Of a stretch of DNA of 64,000 nt, positions 1-8,405 are shown piece by piece. Made by a program: the position numbers and the translations under genes. The DNA comes from CBDBFH01 sp965204775. GTDB taxonomy: Bacteria; Pseudomonadota; Alphaproteobacteria; JAPOUT01; G958296285. The first letter of the stretch is position 1. Every line of letters starts with the position of its first letter. Where the stretch lies: NCBI GenBank assembly GCA_965204775.1, contig CBDBFH010000029.1:248001-312000 (forward strand). Reading direction: 5' to 3'. The notes beneath the pieces were generated by a model. It did not search any database. It saw nothing but the letters and a program-made list of their open reading frames with translations, and had not been told where the DNA came from.

Positions 1-213
1 CAGATGCGCCGCCCGGCCCAGACGGCGCGCCTTCTCGCAAGGGGCGTTGCGCTCGGCGGCGTCAATCCCGCGCAGGCGGATCACCGCCTCGGTCGTAACG
101 CCGGGCCAGATCTGGGCGTGAACCCGGATCGTGTCGCCGTCGGTCGCCGAAAGAACGGTCGCCGGAATCGTCGCGGCCAAAAAAAGAGCGGCAAACATCG
201 AAACGGTCTCCAT
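1..213 (-). CDS. Secreted thermonuclease-like (SNase fold) protein, C-terminus outside window
   Basis: Reading leftward from an ATG at 213, the frame encodes a hydrophobic signal-like N-terminus (METVSMFAALFLAATIPATV) and then the start of a staphylococcal-nuclease domain. It has SATDGDTIRV (the DGDT metal-binding turn) and RLRGIDAAERNAPC, which matches the R-x-x-G-I-D-x-P/A-E core of the family. The frame runs off the left edge, so only about 71 residues are visible. A second in-frame ATG at 198 would give a shorter signal peptide. Family members hydrolyse DNA and RNA in a Ca-dependent way outside the cytoplasm. The visible acidic residues are intact, so an active enzyme is plausible. The downstream catalytic Arg and Glu cannot be checked. 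Confidence 0.75.
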   Translation of the reverse strand, partial: METVSMFAALFLAATIPATVLSATDGDTIRVHAQIWPGVTTEAVIRLRGIDAAERNAPCEKARRLGRAAHL

Positions 214-293
214 TGTGCAATCCGTCCAGTCTGGCGGTAAAAGTTAAAATGACGCTAATGCGCGCAGTTTAAGAGGAAGCGTAGGGGCGGGGA

Positions 294-560
294 TTAATTT
301 GCGGTGGGAGGTGGCCCCGCCCCGCCATGCGCTGCGCGCGCAGTCAGCAGGTCCCTCAAAACGAAAACTAATATGCCCAGTTGCATAAACCTTTCGGCAA
401 AATCCAAGAAGGCCTTTGTCTCGCTTTCCAGTGGTTGATAAGGGGGCCATGCGCTGATGAGTTCATTGAAGAGACGGGCAAACTCTTCAATAGGCTGCAG
501 GTTGCCCTGAAGGTCGAAGCGGGCCATGAGGTCGGCTATCGTCTGCGGTATTTCAGACAT
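294..560 (-). CDS. Hypothetical small protein, 88 aa
   Basis: The frame starts at an ATG (560) preceded by a good Shine-Dalgarno (GGAGG, 7 nt upstream), which is why the shorter start was preferred over an in-frame ATG at 611. The protein begins MSEIPQTIADLMARFDLQG and has two amphipathic helices (IEEFARLFNELISAW; ETKAFLDFAERFMQLGILVFVLRDLL). The second is hydrophobic enough to be a membrane-associated segment near residues 55-70. No family was recognised. It lies alone between the nuclease gene and an inverted-repeat element, on the minus strand. Confidence 0.45.
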   Translation of the reverse strand: MSEIPQTIADLMARFDLQGNLQPIEEFARLFNELISAWPPYQPLESETKAFLDFAERFMQLGILVFVLRDLLTARAAHGGAGPPPTAN

Positions 561-926
561 TTCTTTGTCCTCCGCCGGGTTGGAGAACCCGGCGAGCACC
601 GGGCCTGCCACGATAACTATGGGAAATCGCCTGCCTATTTCCCTTCCTCGCGCCGAAACGTGGGGCGGGTATTGTATTCAGCAAGAGGCCCGACCCATAA
701 GGCCGGCCCCATAGTTATCTGGCAAGTTAAACATGGTCCGAAACCGGGAGGGGGTCAAGAAAAATCACCGGGAAAAACCCCTCGCCCTCGCCGCCGCCTT
801 CCGCTATACTCTGCCGCCGGAGCCGGCCCATGATCAGTCTGAAGAAGAACGCGCAATCGCAGGACGTACCGGAGCCGATTGATATAATTTGCCGGTCATT
901 CATCTGAAAAACAAAAGGAGACGCGC
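561..926. other. Intergenic region with an inverted-repeat element
   Basis: No convincing gene is seen in these 366 bases. The stretch carries the inverted repeat described separately (606-724). A 25-codon frame at 830-907 has no recognisable content or ribosome binding site. The right end supplies the Shine-Dalgarno (AAAGGAGA) of the molybdopterin enzyme gene that starts at 927. Confidence 0.5.
606..724. repeat. 119-bp element bounded by 17-bp inverted repeats (MITE-like)
   Basis: The left arm TGCCAcGATAACTATGGG (606-623) is the reverse complement of the right arm CCCATAGTTATCTGGCA (708-724) except for one bulged C at 611. The arms are separated by 84 bases with no coding potential. The structure could be a small non-autonomous transposable element with terminal inverted repeats, or a long hairpin in the leader of the flanking minus-strand gene. 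No obvious target-site duplication was seen. Confidence 0.4.
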
Positions 927-3227
927 ATGAAATTCGGAATCGGACAGCCCGTTCGCAGACGCGAAGACCCCAGATTCATCACCGGCAAGGGCCGCTACAC
1001 CGCCGACCTCTCCTTCGACGGCGAGGCCCGCGCCTGCTTTCTGCGCAGCCCCCACGCCCATGCCCGCATCGCCCGGATTGACGCTTCCGCCGCAAAGGCC
1101 GCGCCCGGCGTCGTCGCCGTCTACACCCATGACGACCTCGCCGCCGAGGGCATAAAGCCCCTGCCATGCGCCGCCGCCGAAGCGCTGGGCTCCGAGGACG
1201 CGCCCCTCTTCGTTCCCGACCGGCATCTCCTCGCCAAAACCCATGTCCGCCATGTCGGCGAGCCGGTCGCCATGATCGTCGCCGACAGCGTCGATCAGGC
1301 CCGCGACGCCTCCGAACTCATCGAAGTCGAATACGAAACGCTCCCCCCCGCCCCCGCCACCGAAACCGCCCTCAATCCCGAAACCCCCGTCATCCACCAA
1401 AACCGCCCCGACAACCTCGCGCTCGACTGGCATACCGGCGAAAAAGAGCCGGTCGAAAAAGCCCTCGCCGCCGCCCGGCATGTCACCCGCCTCAAACTCG
1501 TCAACAACCGCGTCGTCGTCGGCGCCCTTGAGCCGCGCGCCGCCGTCGGACTCCACGACTCCGCCGCCGGATACACCCTCCACGTCTGCTCGCAGGGCGT
1601 CCACGCTCTCCGGACTCTCACCGCCGCAACCCTCGACATCCCCCCGGAGCAACTGCGCGTCATCACCGGCGACGTCGGCGGCGGCTTCGGCATGAAAGCC
1701 TTCATCTTCCACGAATACCCCCTCGTCCTCTTCGCCGCCCGCCGCACAGGACGGCCCGTCAAATGGGTCTCCGACCGCTCCGAAGCCTTCATCTCCGACA
1801 CCCAGGGCCGCGACCACATCACCGAAGCCGCCATCGCCTTCGATCACAACGCCAAAATACAGGCCGTCAAAGTCGAAACCATCGCCAATGTCGGCGCGTA
1901 CCACTCGCAATTCGCCCCCTTCATCCCAACCCTCGCCGCCGCCGGAATGCATGCCGGCCTCTATCACACCCCCCTCCTCTACAATCAGGTCCGCATCGTC
2001 TTCACCAACACCCTCCCGATTGACGCCTATCGCGGCGCAGGACGCCCCGAAGCCTCCTACGTCATCGAGCGCCTGATGGACGCCGCCGCCCGCGAACTCG
2101 GCCTCGCCCCCGACGAACTCCGCCGCCGCAACTTCGCCTCCCCCACAACCCCGCCGGACCGGCGCGGCGCTTCGCTCCCCATCGACAGCGGCGACTTCGC
2201 CCGCGTCATGGAAGACGCCCTGAAACGCGCCGACGCCGCCAACTTCCCCGCCCGCAGGGAAGCCGCCCGCAAAAAAGGCTTCCGCCGCGGCCTCGGCATT
2301 TCCTGCTACATTGAGCGAACCGGCGGCGCGTCCAATCAATTCGTCCGCCTCGCGGTCGATCCCGAAGCCCGCCTCGTCCATCTCCATCCCGGAACCCAGT
2401 CCACCGGACAGGGCCATGAAACCGCCTGGGCGCAAATCCTCTCGGACGAAATGGGCCTCCCCCTCGACAATATCCGCGTCCACTCCGGCGACACCGCCGC
2501 CCTCTCCGGCGGCGGCGGAACCGGCGGCTCCTCCTCGCTCTATATGGCCGCCGCCGCCATCAGCGACGGCGCCGGGCAAATCGCCGCACAGGGCAAAAGC
2601 GCCGCCGCCGCCCTGCTCGGCGCGCCGGAAGGCCAGATCGAATTCCGCCCCGGAACCGAAACCAACCTCCCCTCCTTCCACGCCGCCCGCACCAATCGCT
2701 CCATCGGCCTCTTCGACCTCGCCGCCAAAACCGGCAAACTCGACGCCGAAGGCGGCAGCAAGCATGAAATGTCAACCTTCCCCAATGGCTGCCATGTCTG
2801 CGAAATCGAAATCGAAGACGCCACCGGACGCCCCTCCATCGTCCGCTACACGGCCACCGACGACTTCGGCAAAATCGTCAACCCCCTCCTCGCCGCCGGA
2901 CAGGTTCATGGCGGCATCGTCCAGGGCGCCGGACAGGCCCTGATGGAGGAAGCCGTCTATGACGAAAACGGCCAGCTCCTCACCGGCTCCTTCATGGATT
3001 ACGCCATGCCCCGCGCCGACGATATGCCTCCCTTCGACGTCCGCTTCTTTGAGGACGCCCCGTCCCAGGCCAATGCGCTCGGCGTCAAGGGCTGCGGCGA
3101 GGCCGGAACCGTCGGCGCGCTGGCCGCCGTCGTCAACGCCGCCCTCGACGCCCTTACCGGCTGCAAGATCGCCCAACTCGACATGCCCCTCACCGCGCAG
3201 AAACTCTGGCGGGCGATGCATGAATGA
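927..3227 (+). CDS. Xanthine dehydrogenase/CO dehydrogenase family molybdopterin-binding large subunit (CoxL form II-like)
   Basis: 766 residues spanning the whole molybdenum hydroxylase large subunit. The N-terminus MKFGIGQPVRRREDPRFITG is typical of the family. Substrate and cofactor loops include GDVGGGFGMK, AYRGAGRPEA (residues ~367-376), TQSTGQGHETAW, GGGGTGGSSS and GVKGCGEAGTVGAL with the conserved catalytic Glu at 725. The AYRGAGR loop, instead of AYxCSFR, is the mark of form II CoxL-like proteins, whose substrates are mostly unknown, rather than bona fide CO dehydrogenase. The usual FAD (CoxM) and 2Fe-2S (CoxS) subunits are not encoded beside it, so the holoenzyme partners must lie elsewhere. 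A Shine-Dalgarno AAAGGAGA precedes the ATG. Confidence 0.9.
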   Translation: MKFGIGQPVRRREDPRFITGKGRYTADLSFDGEARACFLRSPHAHARIARIDASAAKAAPGVVAVYTHDDLAAEGIKPLPCAAAEALGSEDAPLFVPDRHLLAKTHVRHVGEPVAMIVADSVDQARDASELIEVEYETLPPAPATETALNPETPVIHQNRPDNLALDWHTGEKEPVEKALAAARHVTRLKLVNNRVVVGALEPRAAVGLHDSAAGYTLHVCSQGVHALRTLTAATLDIPPEQLRVITGDVGGGFGMKAFIFHEYPLVLFAARRTGRPVKWVSDRSEAFISDTQGRDHITEAAIAFDHNAKIQAVKVETIANVGAYHSQFAPFIPTLAAAGMHAGLYHTPLLYNQVRIVFTNTLPIDAYRGAGRPEASYVIERLMDAAARELGLAPDELRRRNFASPTTPPDRRGASLPIDSGDFARVMEDALKRADAANFPARREAARKKGFRRGLGISCYIERTGGASNQFVRLAVDPEARLVHLHPGTQSTGQGHETAWAQILSDEMGLPLDNIRVHSGDTAALSGGGGTGGSSSLYMAAAAISDGAGQIAAQGKSAAAALLGAPEGQIEFRPGTETNLPSFHAARTNRSIGLFDLAAKTGKLDAEGGSKHEMSTFPNGCHVCEIEIEDATGRPSIVRYTATDDFGKIVNPLLAAGQVHGGIVQGAGQALMEEAVYDENGQLLTGSFMDYAMPRADDMPPFDVRFFEDAPSQANALGVKGCGEAGTVGALAAVVNAALDALTGCKIAQLDMPLTAQKLWRAMHE

Positions 3228-3305
3228 GCCGCAATCCTGCGCGAATTGGGGGCAGGGGGTGGCTCCCCGCCCCCGGAGCGGATATAATGCGAAAGAGAGG
3301 AATCA

Positions 3306-4328
3306 ATGAAACGCATCTACGCGCAAGACGAACTCTTGGCTGAAACCCCTTATGCCCGTCCGCATGAGGAAGAGGGTTCCCGGCTTCACGGCGGCTTTGA
3401 CGGCGAGGGGAATTATATCTCCCCGCGCACACTCCATCGCTGGCCTGCGGTGCGCAACTGGCAGGCCGCGCTGGAGGGCAGGGGCCTCCCCCTGCTGGAT
3501 GCCTCAGGCGCGTTGCTGAAGCGCGGCAATTATCCCAACTTTGCCCAGCAGCTCTTCCTGCTCGACAACGGGTTCGGCCAGACCTTCTGGAATTCACTGA
3601 CAGTCACCGGAATCATCGAGGCGCGCGGGCAGGCGCTGGTCGACTATCCCGCGCCCGATATGCAGGAGGTGATTGAGGAAGACATTTCGGACACGGCCAC
3701 CGGCCATCTGCGCAAGGGCCTGCTGGTTGCGCATGGCATGGATGAGGGCGGCGACCCGGACCGGCCCGAAATCGGCGCGCATGACCGGATGTGGTTTGCG
3801 GCCCGCGACCTTCTTTTCGGCAGTGAGAAATGGCCGGTTCCGGAGGTTCCGGCAAGCATTTCGCGCCCAATCGAAGCCCGCGAACTACCGCAATTGCCGC
3901 AGGAGCATGAGAGCATGCTGCTCCTTTTGACCGACGTTTTAATGATCGAGATTCGAGCCGAGGTATTTTTCGACCTTTCGATGCGAATCGCCTGTTCATC
4001 GGCCTTCGAGAGGCGGCGGGGGCAGGCTGATCGCGCCGCCGCCCTGATTGAGCGGATTCGGCAGGACGAAGCAATCCACGTCGATTATCTGCGCCTTGTT
4101 CTTTCCGAACTGCGCGGCATGACCTTCAAGACGCCGGACGGCGGGGTGCGCGGCGCCGAACTGATTGATCCACTCTGGAACAAAATGGTGCGCTGGCACG
4201 GCGAAACCCAGTTTGATCTGGCCCGCGAGCGAATTCGCACCAGTTTGCGCGAGACCATCGGCGCCAAGGGCGGGGCGGCGCTTTTCACCCGCTTCGAGGC
4301 GCTGGATGATAGGCCCCAAGCCGCCTGA
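3306..4328 (+). CDS. Predicted ferritin-like diiron protein of unknown function
   Basis: 340 residues, soluble, no signal peptide. A helical core carries residues spaced as in four-helix di-metal proteins: a Glu in TGIIEARGQ, a Glu in VLMIEIRAEVFFDL and an E-x-x-H in RQDEAIHVDYLRLVL. This pattern resembles the ferritin-like/ribonucleotide-reductase-like superfamily, but the family itself was not recognised, so the diiron assignment is inference. The gene follows the CoxL-like gene by 78 bases and has its own GAGAGGA ribosome binding site. The gap contains a perfect TATAAT (3283-3288) that could be a -10 element, with a weak -35. Possible roles are oxygenation or metal storage; neither is demonstrated. 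Confidence 0.5.
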   Translation: MKRIYAQDELLAETPYARPHEEEGSRLHGGFDGEGNYISPRTLHRWPAVRNWQAALEGRGLPLLDASGALLKRGNYPNFAQQLFLLDNGFGQTFWNSLTVTGIIEARGQALVDYPAPDMQEVIEEDISDTATGHLRKGLLVAHGMDEGGDPDRPEIGAHDRMWFAARDLLFGSEKWPVPEVPASISRPIEARELPQLPQEHESMLLLLTDVLMIEIRAEVFFDLSMRIACSSAFERRRGQADRAAALIERIRQDEAIHVDYLRLVLSELRGMTFKTPDGGVRGAELIDPLWNKMVRWHGETQFDLARERIRTSLRETIGAKGGAALFTRFEALDDRPQAA

Positions 4329-4343
4329 TTGAGACTAGGGAAT

Positions 4344-6080
4344 ATGTGGCCTAAGTCTGCTTTTTCCAATCTCAAGCGTTCCTTTGTACATCTCTACGCT
4401 TGGTCATTGTTCCACAGAAGGCAAAGGGCAGCAAAACAAGGCAATCGAGAATCTCAATACACGATTGCTTGTATGTATAAATGCGGTTTTGGTGTTGAGC
4501 AAAACATTAAAGAAGCCGCCCGCTGGTATCGTAAAGCCGCAGATCAGGGGCTTGCGCAAGCACAATATGCTCTGGGTTTAATGTGTGTGGCTGCAGGATC
4601 AAAAGAGTATGACCATCATACTTTAGACTTTATGTGTGAGAATAGAGAGTCAGATGAGTGTGACCATCGTAATGCAATAGACTGGTATTTGAAAGCGGCA
4701 GAGCAAGGTCATGTGGGGGCACAGTATGAGCTTGCTGAAGTAATATACGATTATTATGGGGATAGGGATCATGATCTTGTTGACGCATATAACTGGTACT
4801 ATGAAGCTGCTGAGCAAGGTCATGCTGATGCACAGTATAAATGCGGGATGATAATTGAGGAGGGCAAAGGATTCATAGAACCAGATGATGAAGTGGCGGC
4901 GATTTATTATTTTAAAGCTGCTCGTCAAGGCCATACAGAAGCTCAGCGTGATTTATACAATCTGGCGAAGAAGGAGACTGCCCATGCACAGTACTTCGTG
5001 GGGTACATGTATGAAAAGGGTATTGGTTGCTTTGAGCAAAGCAATGAGAAGGCTGTGCGTTGGTATGGCAGGGAGGCAGAAAAATCGAGCTACGAAAGGG
5101 CACAATATCGGCTCGGTCTCATGTATGAAAGAGGCAGGGGTGTAGATCAGAATTATAAGAAATCTGCATATTGGTACCGTAAGGCCGCGATGCAAGGAAG
5201 TCCAGTAGCGCAGCAGGCCCTGAAGAGTATTAAATTGCGCTCAATGCTGGATATTCGTGAGATTTTCCTTTTCTTCGATCAATTTGTATTTCGACCAGCT
5301 TTTGTGCGCGGCTTGACCATTCTTATGGCCTCTCTCCTAATTTTCTGGGGAATAAAAAGCATTGCAGACGCCGACCGCTTATCTAGAGCGCTTGCTCTGG
5401 CAGAACAAAACGATGCTCGCGCCCAATACAGACTTGGAGAAATGTATAGAAATGGGCAGCATGTAAAGCAAAATGACGCGAAAGCCGTTCACTGGTTTCA
5501 CAAGGCTGCGGAGCAGGGCTATATAATAGCGCAACTTTCTCTTGGTCACATGTATGAGAATGGCAGGGGCGTAGAGCAAGATCATGCAACAGCAATGCGC
5601 TGGTATTACAAGGCGGCAAGACAGGACAGTTTATCCGAATTGCGATTCTTATTAAGGGGCCCTTTCTTTAGGAACGCGAAGAAGGGAGATTTAGAGGCGC
5701 TCAATTTATTGCGAAAGGATGCACAACGAGGTGATAGCTGGGCGCAGTTTAACTTGGGGCTTTTGTACAAGCAGGGGGAAGGGGTGAAGCAGGATTATAC
5801 TGAAGCAATCCGCTGGTTTTACAAGTCAGCAGACCAAGATCAGGCAGAGGCATGGTACGAGATCGGCGCGATGTTCGCGCTTGGCTTGGGTGTGGGGCAG
5901 GATTATAATGAGGCCTTTGATTGGTATCAAAAAGCGGCGGAGCAGGGTGATGAGCAAGCAAAGAGGCTTATTGAAATTGTCGGAGAAACTTTTCTCGATC
6001 CATACAAGTATTCATTGGATGATAGGCAAATGCCTATTGAACTCCTCAATGATAGGGACCCCGTACGTGATTGGAGGTGA
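4344..6080 (+). CDS. Sel1-like repeat membrane protein
   Basis: 578 residues built from about eleven Sel1-type helical repeats of roughly 36 residues (A-x-Y-x-L-G-x-M-Y-x-x-G-x-G-V-x-Q-[DN]-x-x-x-A-x-x-W-Y-x-K-A-A-x-Q-G), for example QYRLGLMYERGRGVDQNYKK. One hydrophobic segment near residues 324-341 (TILMASLLIFWGIKS) splits the repeats into two blocks, implying a single membrane crossing with repeats on both sides. Sel1 repeats form solenoids that bind other proteins and are common in host-associated bacteria. The ATG at 4344 was chosen over a TTG at 4329. The gene is visibly richer in A/T and in codons such as AAA, GAT and TAT than its neighbours, suggesting acquisition by transfer. The exact partner is unknown. 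Confidence 0.85.
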   Translation: MWPKSAFSNLKRSFVHLYAWSLFHRRQRAAKQGNRESQYTIACMYKCGFGVEQNIKEAARWYRKAADQGLAQAQYALGLMCVAAGSKEYDHHTLDFMCENRESDECDHRNAIDWYLKAAEQGHVGAQYELAEVIYDYYGDRDHDLVDAYNWYYEAAEQGHADAQYKCGMIIEEGKGFIEPDDEVAAIYYFKAARQGHTEAQRDLYNLAKKETAHAQYFVGYMYEKGIGCFEQSNEKAVRWYGREAEKSSYERAQYRLGLMYERGRGVDQNYKKSAYWYRKAAMQGSPVAQQALKSIKLRSMLDIREIFLFFDQFVFRPAFVRGLTILMASLLIFWGIKSIADADRLSRALALAEQNDARAQYRLGEMYRNGQHVKQNDAKAVHWFHKAAEQGYIIAQLSLGHMYENGRGVEQDHATAMRWYYKAARQDSLSELRFLLRGPFFRNAKKGDLEALNLLRKDAQRGDSWAQFNLGLLYKQGEGVKQDYTEAIRWFYKSADQDQAEAWYEIGAMFALGLGVGQDYNEAFDWYQKAAEQGDEQAKRLIEIVGETFLDPYKYSLDDRQMPIELLNDRDPVRDWR

Positions 6081-6227
6081 GAAGGGAAGCCATTGCATAT
6101 TGAGATTCTCGATGGTATGACCCCTGATGTATAAAAGGCGGCGAGTTCCGGCCTTGGCGGGGAGATTCCCCCTTTTTGAGAAATACAGTTTCCAAAAAAG
6201 AGTCCAGCAGATAAGATGTCCCCGGTT

Positions 6228-6256
6228 TTGAATCGATTTTCCTCAAGGGATATTTA
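6228..6256 (+). promoter_or_regulatory. Sigma-70-type promoter for the luciferase-like gene
   Basis: TTGAAT (6228-6233), a 17-bp spacer, then TATTTA (6251-6256). It lies 14 bases upstream of the ATG at 6271, so the true -10 or start point could differ and transcripts would have a very short leader. An AGGAGG follows immediately. Confidence 0.4.
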
Positions 6257-6270
6257 GGAGGGCCCCCCCA

Positions 6271-7560
6271 ATGAAATTCGGCATTTTCTATGAGCACCAG
6301 CTGCCCCGCCCATGGAAAGAGGGCGGCGAACTCAAATTGTTCCAGGACGCGCTGGATCAGGTCGCCTTCGCCGACAAACTCGGCATCGACTTCGCCTGGG
6401 AGGTCGAACATCACTTCCTCGAAGAATATTCCCACTCCTCCGCGCCGGAAGTCTTCCTCGCCGCCTGCTCGCAGCGAACCCAGAATATCCGCCTCGGACA
6501 CGGCATCACCCTCATGCCTCCCGGATACAATCACCCGGCCCGCGTCGCCGAGCGCATCGCAACCCTCGACCTCGTCTCCAAAGGCCGCGTCGAATGGGGA
6601 ACCGGCGAATCCTCCGCCCGCCTCGAACTGGAGGGATACCGCGTCCCCGTCCGCGAAAAACGCGACCAGTGGCGCGAAGCCGTCGAACAATGCGCCAATA
6701 TGATGGCGATGAACCCATATCCCGGCTTCAAGGGCAAATACTTCTCCATGCCCTGCCGCAACATCGTGCCCAAACCCGTCCAGCGCCCCCACCCGCCGCT
6801 CTGGGTCGCATGCTCCAACCGCGAAACCATCAAACTCGCCGCCCGCCTCGGCATCGGCGCGCTGACCTTCGCCTTCGTCGATCCCGAGGAAGCCGTCCAG
6901 TGGGTCACCGACTACTACAAAATCTTCAAAGAAGAGTGCGTCCCCATCGGCCACGCCGTCAACCCGAATGTCTGCATGGTCAGCAGCTTCTCCGTCCATC
7001 AGAACGCCGAAGAAGCCCGGCGGCGCGGCCTCGACGGCTTCCGCTTCTTCGGCTTCGCACTGGGCCACCATTACATCTTCGGAAGCCACATCCCCGGACG
7101 AACCGACATCTGGCAGGAATTCGAAAAGGCCAAAGACTCCATCCCCATCTCCGGCGACGGCGGCATCGGAACCCCGGACTCCCTGCGCAAACATCTGCGC
7201 TCCTTCGCCGAGGCCGGTGTCGATCAGGTCTCCTTCATCCAGCAGGGAGGCCGAAACCGCCACGAGCACATCTGCGAGGCGCTCGAACTCTTCGCCCGCG
7301 AGGTCATGCCCGAATTCCACGAACGCGAAGCAGAGCGCGAAAAGCGCAAAATGGAGGAACTCGCCCCCCATATCGAAAAAGCCTTCGCCCGCAAACGCTT
7401 CATGCAGCCGCTGGCCGACAGCGACATCCCGCCGGTCGAGGCGCTGGGCCGCCAGATCTCCGAAACCGCCGCCAATCTCAGCGCAAAGGATGAAAAAGCC
7501 GCCCGCCGCCGCTCCGCCGCCCGGAAGGCCGGCGGGTCCCGCGCCGACGCCGCCGAATAG
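6271..7560 (+). CDS. LLM-class (luciferase-like) flavin-dependent oxidoreductase
   Basis: 429 residues with the bacterial luciferase-like TIM-barrel fold. The N-terminus MKFGIFYEHQLPRPW, the acid-histidine turn WEVEHHFLEEYSHSSAPEV and RLGHGITLMPPGYNHPARVA, and VSKGRVEWGTGESS are diagnostic of FMN- or F420-dependent monooxygenases of this class. The C-terminal ~60 residues are charged and Ala/Arg-rich. It stands alone, behind its own promoter and a perfect AGGAGG ribosome binding site. The substrate cannot be told from sequence; family members oxidise alkanesulfonates, aldehydes or heterocycles. Confidence 0.88.
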   Translation: MKFGIFYEHQLPRPWKEGGELKLFQDALDQVAFADKLGIDFAWEVEHHFLEEYSHSSAPEVFLAACSQRTQNIRLGHGITLMPPGYNHPARVAERIATLDLVSKGRVEWGTGESSARLELEGYRVPVREKRDQWREAVEQCANMMAMNPYPGFKGKYFSMPCRNIVPKPVQRPHPPLWVACSNRETIKLAARLGIGALTFAFVDPEEAVQWVTDYYKIFKEECVPIGHAVNPNVCMVSSFSVHQNAEEARRRGLDGFRFFGFALGHHYIFGSHIPGRTDIWQEFEKAKDSIPISGDGGIGTPDSLRKHLRSFAEAGVDQVSFIQQGGRNRHEHICEALELFAREVMPEFHEREAEREKRKMEELAPHIEKAFARKRFMQPLADSDIPPVEALGRQISETAANLSAKDEKAARRRSAARKAGGSRADAAE

Positions 7561-7622
7561 CCCCGGTCACAGAGCGGTTTGGCAGGGAGATAAAAAAATT
7601 CTAGGCAAAGTTAAAAAAATTA

Positions 7623-7651
7623 TTGACAATCGCTAGACCCGCTCCTATATC
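7623..7651 (+). promoter_or_regulatory. Strong sigma-70 promoter of the phasin gene
   Basis: A perfect -35 TTGACA (7623-7628), a 17-bp spacer and the -10 TATATC (7646-7651), set in a locally AT-rich stretch. Transcription would start about 70 bases before the phasin ATG at 7727. It is among the closest matches to consensus noticed in the window. Confidence 0.7.
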
Positions 7652-7726
7652 TCTCCCGCATGAAACATGCGGGGAAAAGGCGGACGCCTTCTTCCCCTCC
7701 CCCACCCCAGAGCAGGAGAGACACTC

Positions 7727-8128
7727 ATGGCAGACCAAAAGAAACCCGTTCGCAAAACCACCGCGCGGCGCGCAAAGTCCGGCGCCCGGCCCGGCGCGTC
7801 CGCCAATGCATCCAATGCATCGGACGCCGCCTCCGGACCGATGATGGGCGAAATCACCCGGCGCATCCGGGCGTTCAACATACAGCAGCTGGACTTCGCC
7901 CAGGAGAGCACCGAGGCCTATTTCAAGGCCATGCGCGAAGTTCTGAATGCAAAGTCGCTGACTGAGGCGTCGCAGAAGTATAACCGCTATCTGCGCGATG
8001 CGGTCAGCCGGCAGACCGCGCATGGCCGCGAACTTGGCAGACAGATCACCGCCGACGCCCGCGCGGTTGCGCAAAGGGTAACCGAGGCGGCGCGCAAGGC
8101 TGCCAACGCCCGCAGCAGCCGCGCCTGA
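7727..8128 (+). CDS. Phasin family protein
   Basis: 133 residues: a basic, Ala/Ser-rich N-terminal tail (MADQKKPVRKTTARRAK), then a long amphipathic helical domain with EITRRIRAFNIQQLDFAQES, KSLTEASQKYNRYLRDAVSR and GRELGRQITADARAV, the pattern of alphaproteobacterial phasins. Phasins coat polyhydroxyalkanoate granules and control their size. The basic tail resembles granule proteins that also bind DNA. The ATG at 7727 was chosen because GGAGAG stands upstream; an in-frame ATG at 7667 lacks one. Its strong promoter and double terminator indicate an abundant monocistronic transcript. PHA synthase genes are not in the window. Confidence 0.8.
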   Translation: MADQKKPVRKTTARRAKSGARPGASANASNASDAASGPMMGEITRRIRAFNIQQLDFAQESTEAYFKAMREVLNAKSLTEASQKYNRYLRDAVSRQTAHGRELGRQITADARAVAQRVTEAARKAANARSSRA

Positions 8129-8150
8129 ACGCGCGCGCCTGCGTAAAAAA

Positions 8151-8183
8151 GCCCGGACGGCGGCGCGCCGTCCGGGCTTTTTT
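8151..8183 (+). terminator. Rho-independent terminator after the phasin gene
   Basis: A 12-bp GC-rich stem (GCCCGGACGGCG paired with CGCCGTCCGGGC), a 3-base loop and a TTTTTT tract, 22 bases after the phasin stop codon. An A-run precedes the stem, so it could work on both strands. Confidence 0.85.
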
Positions 8184-8206
8184 ATCGCCGCACTCTTGCC
8201 TCAAGG

Positions 8207-8238
8207 CCCGGGCGGATAAAAATCCGCCCGGGTTTTTT
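8207..8238 (+). terminator. Second tandem rho-independent terminator
   Basis: An 11-bp perfect stem CCCGGGCGGAT/ATCCGCCCGGG with an AAAA loop, followed by TTTTTT. It lies about 25 bases after the first terminator and insulates the downstream surface-protein gene from phasin transcription. Confidence 0.85.
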
Positions 8239-8405
8239 CATGCGCGCATGCGCGCACACCTCAATCACGCCTTCGTTTTTCTTCAAAAGCGCCGCACGTG
8301 CGTCACGGAGCATTGAAAGGCCTTTTATAGGAAAGCCCTCATACGCCTCCATTAGAGATTCCCACCTGTGCCGAAAGATACGCGGGATAGGCGAAGGAGG
8401 TTCTT

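Noticed and set aside
830..907. A 25-codon frame upstream of the CoxL-like gene as a leader peptide
   Set aside because: It has no ribosome binding site, no run of regulatory codons and no hairpin pair that would suggest attenuation.
900..2765. A 621-codon open frame antisense to the CoxL-like gene
   Set aside because: It is a shadow produced by GC-biased third positions: it is extremely Gly/Glu/Asp-rich, has no recognisable domain, and the opposite strand carries a complete conserved enzyme.
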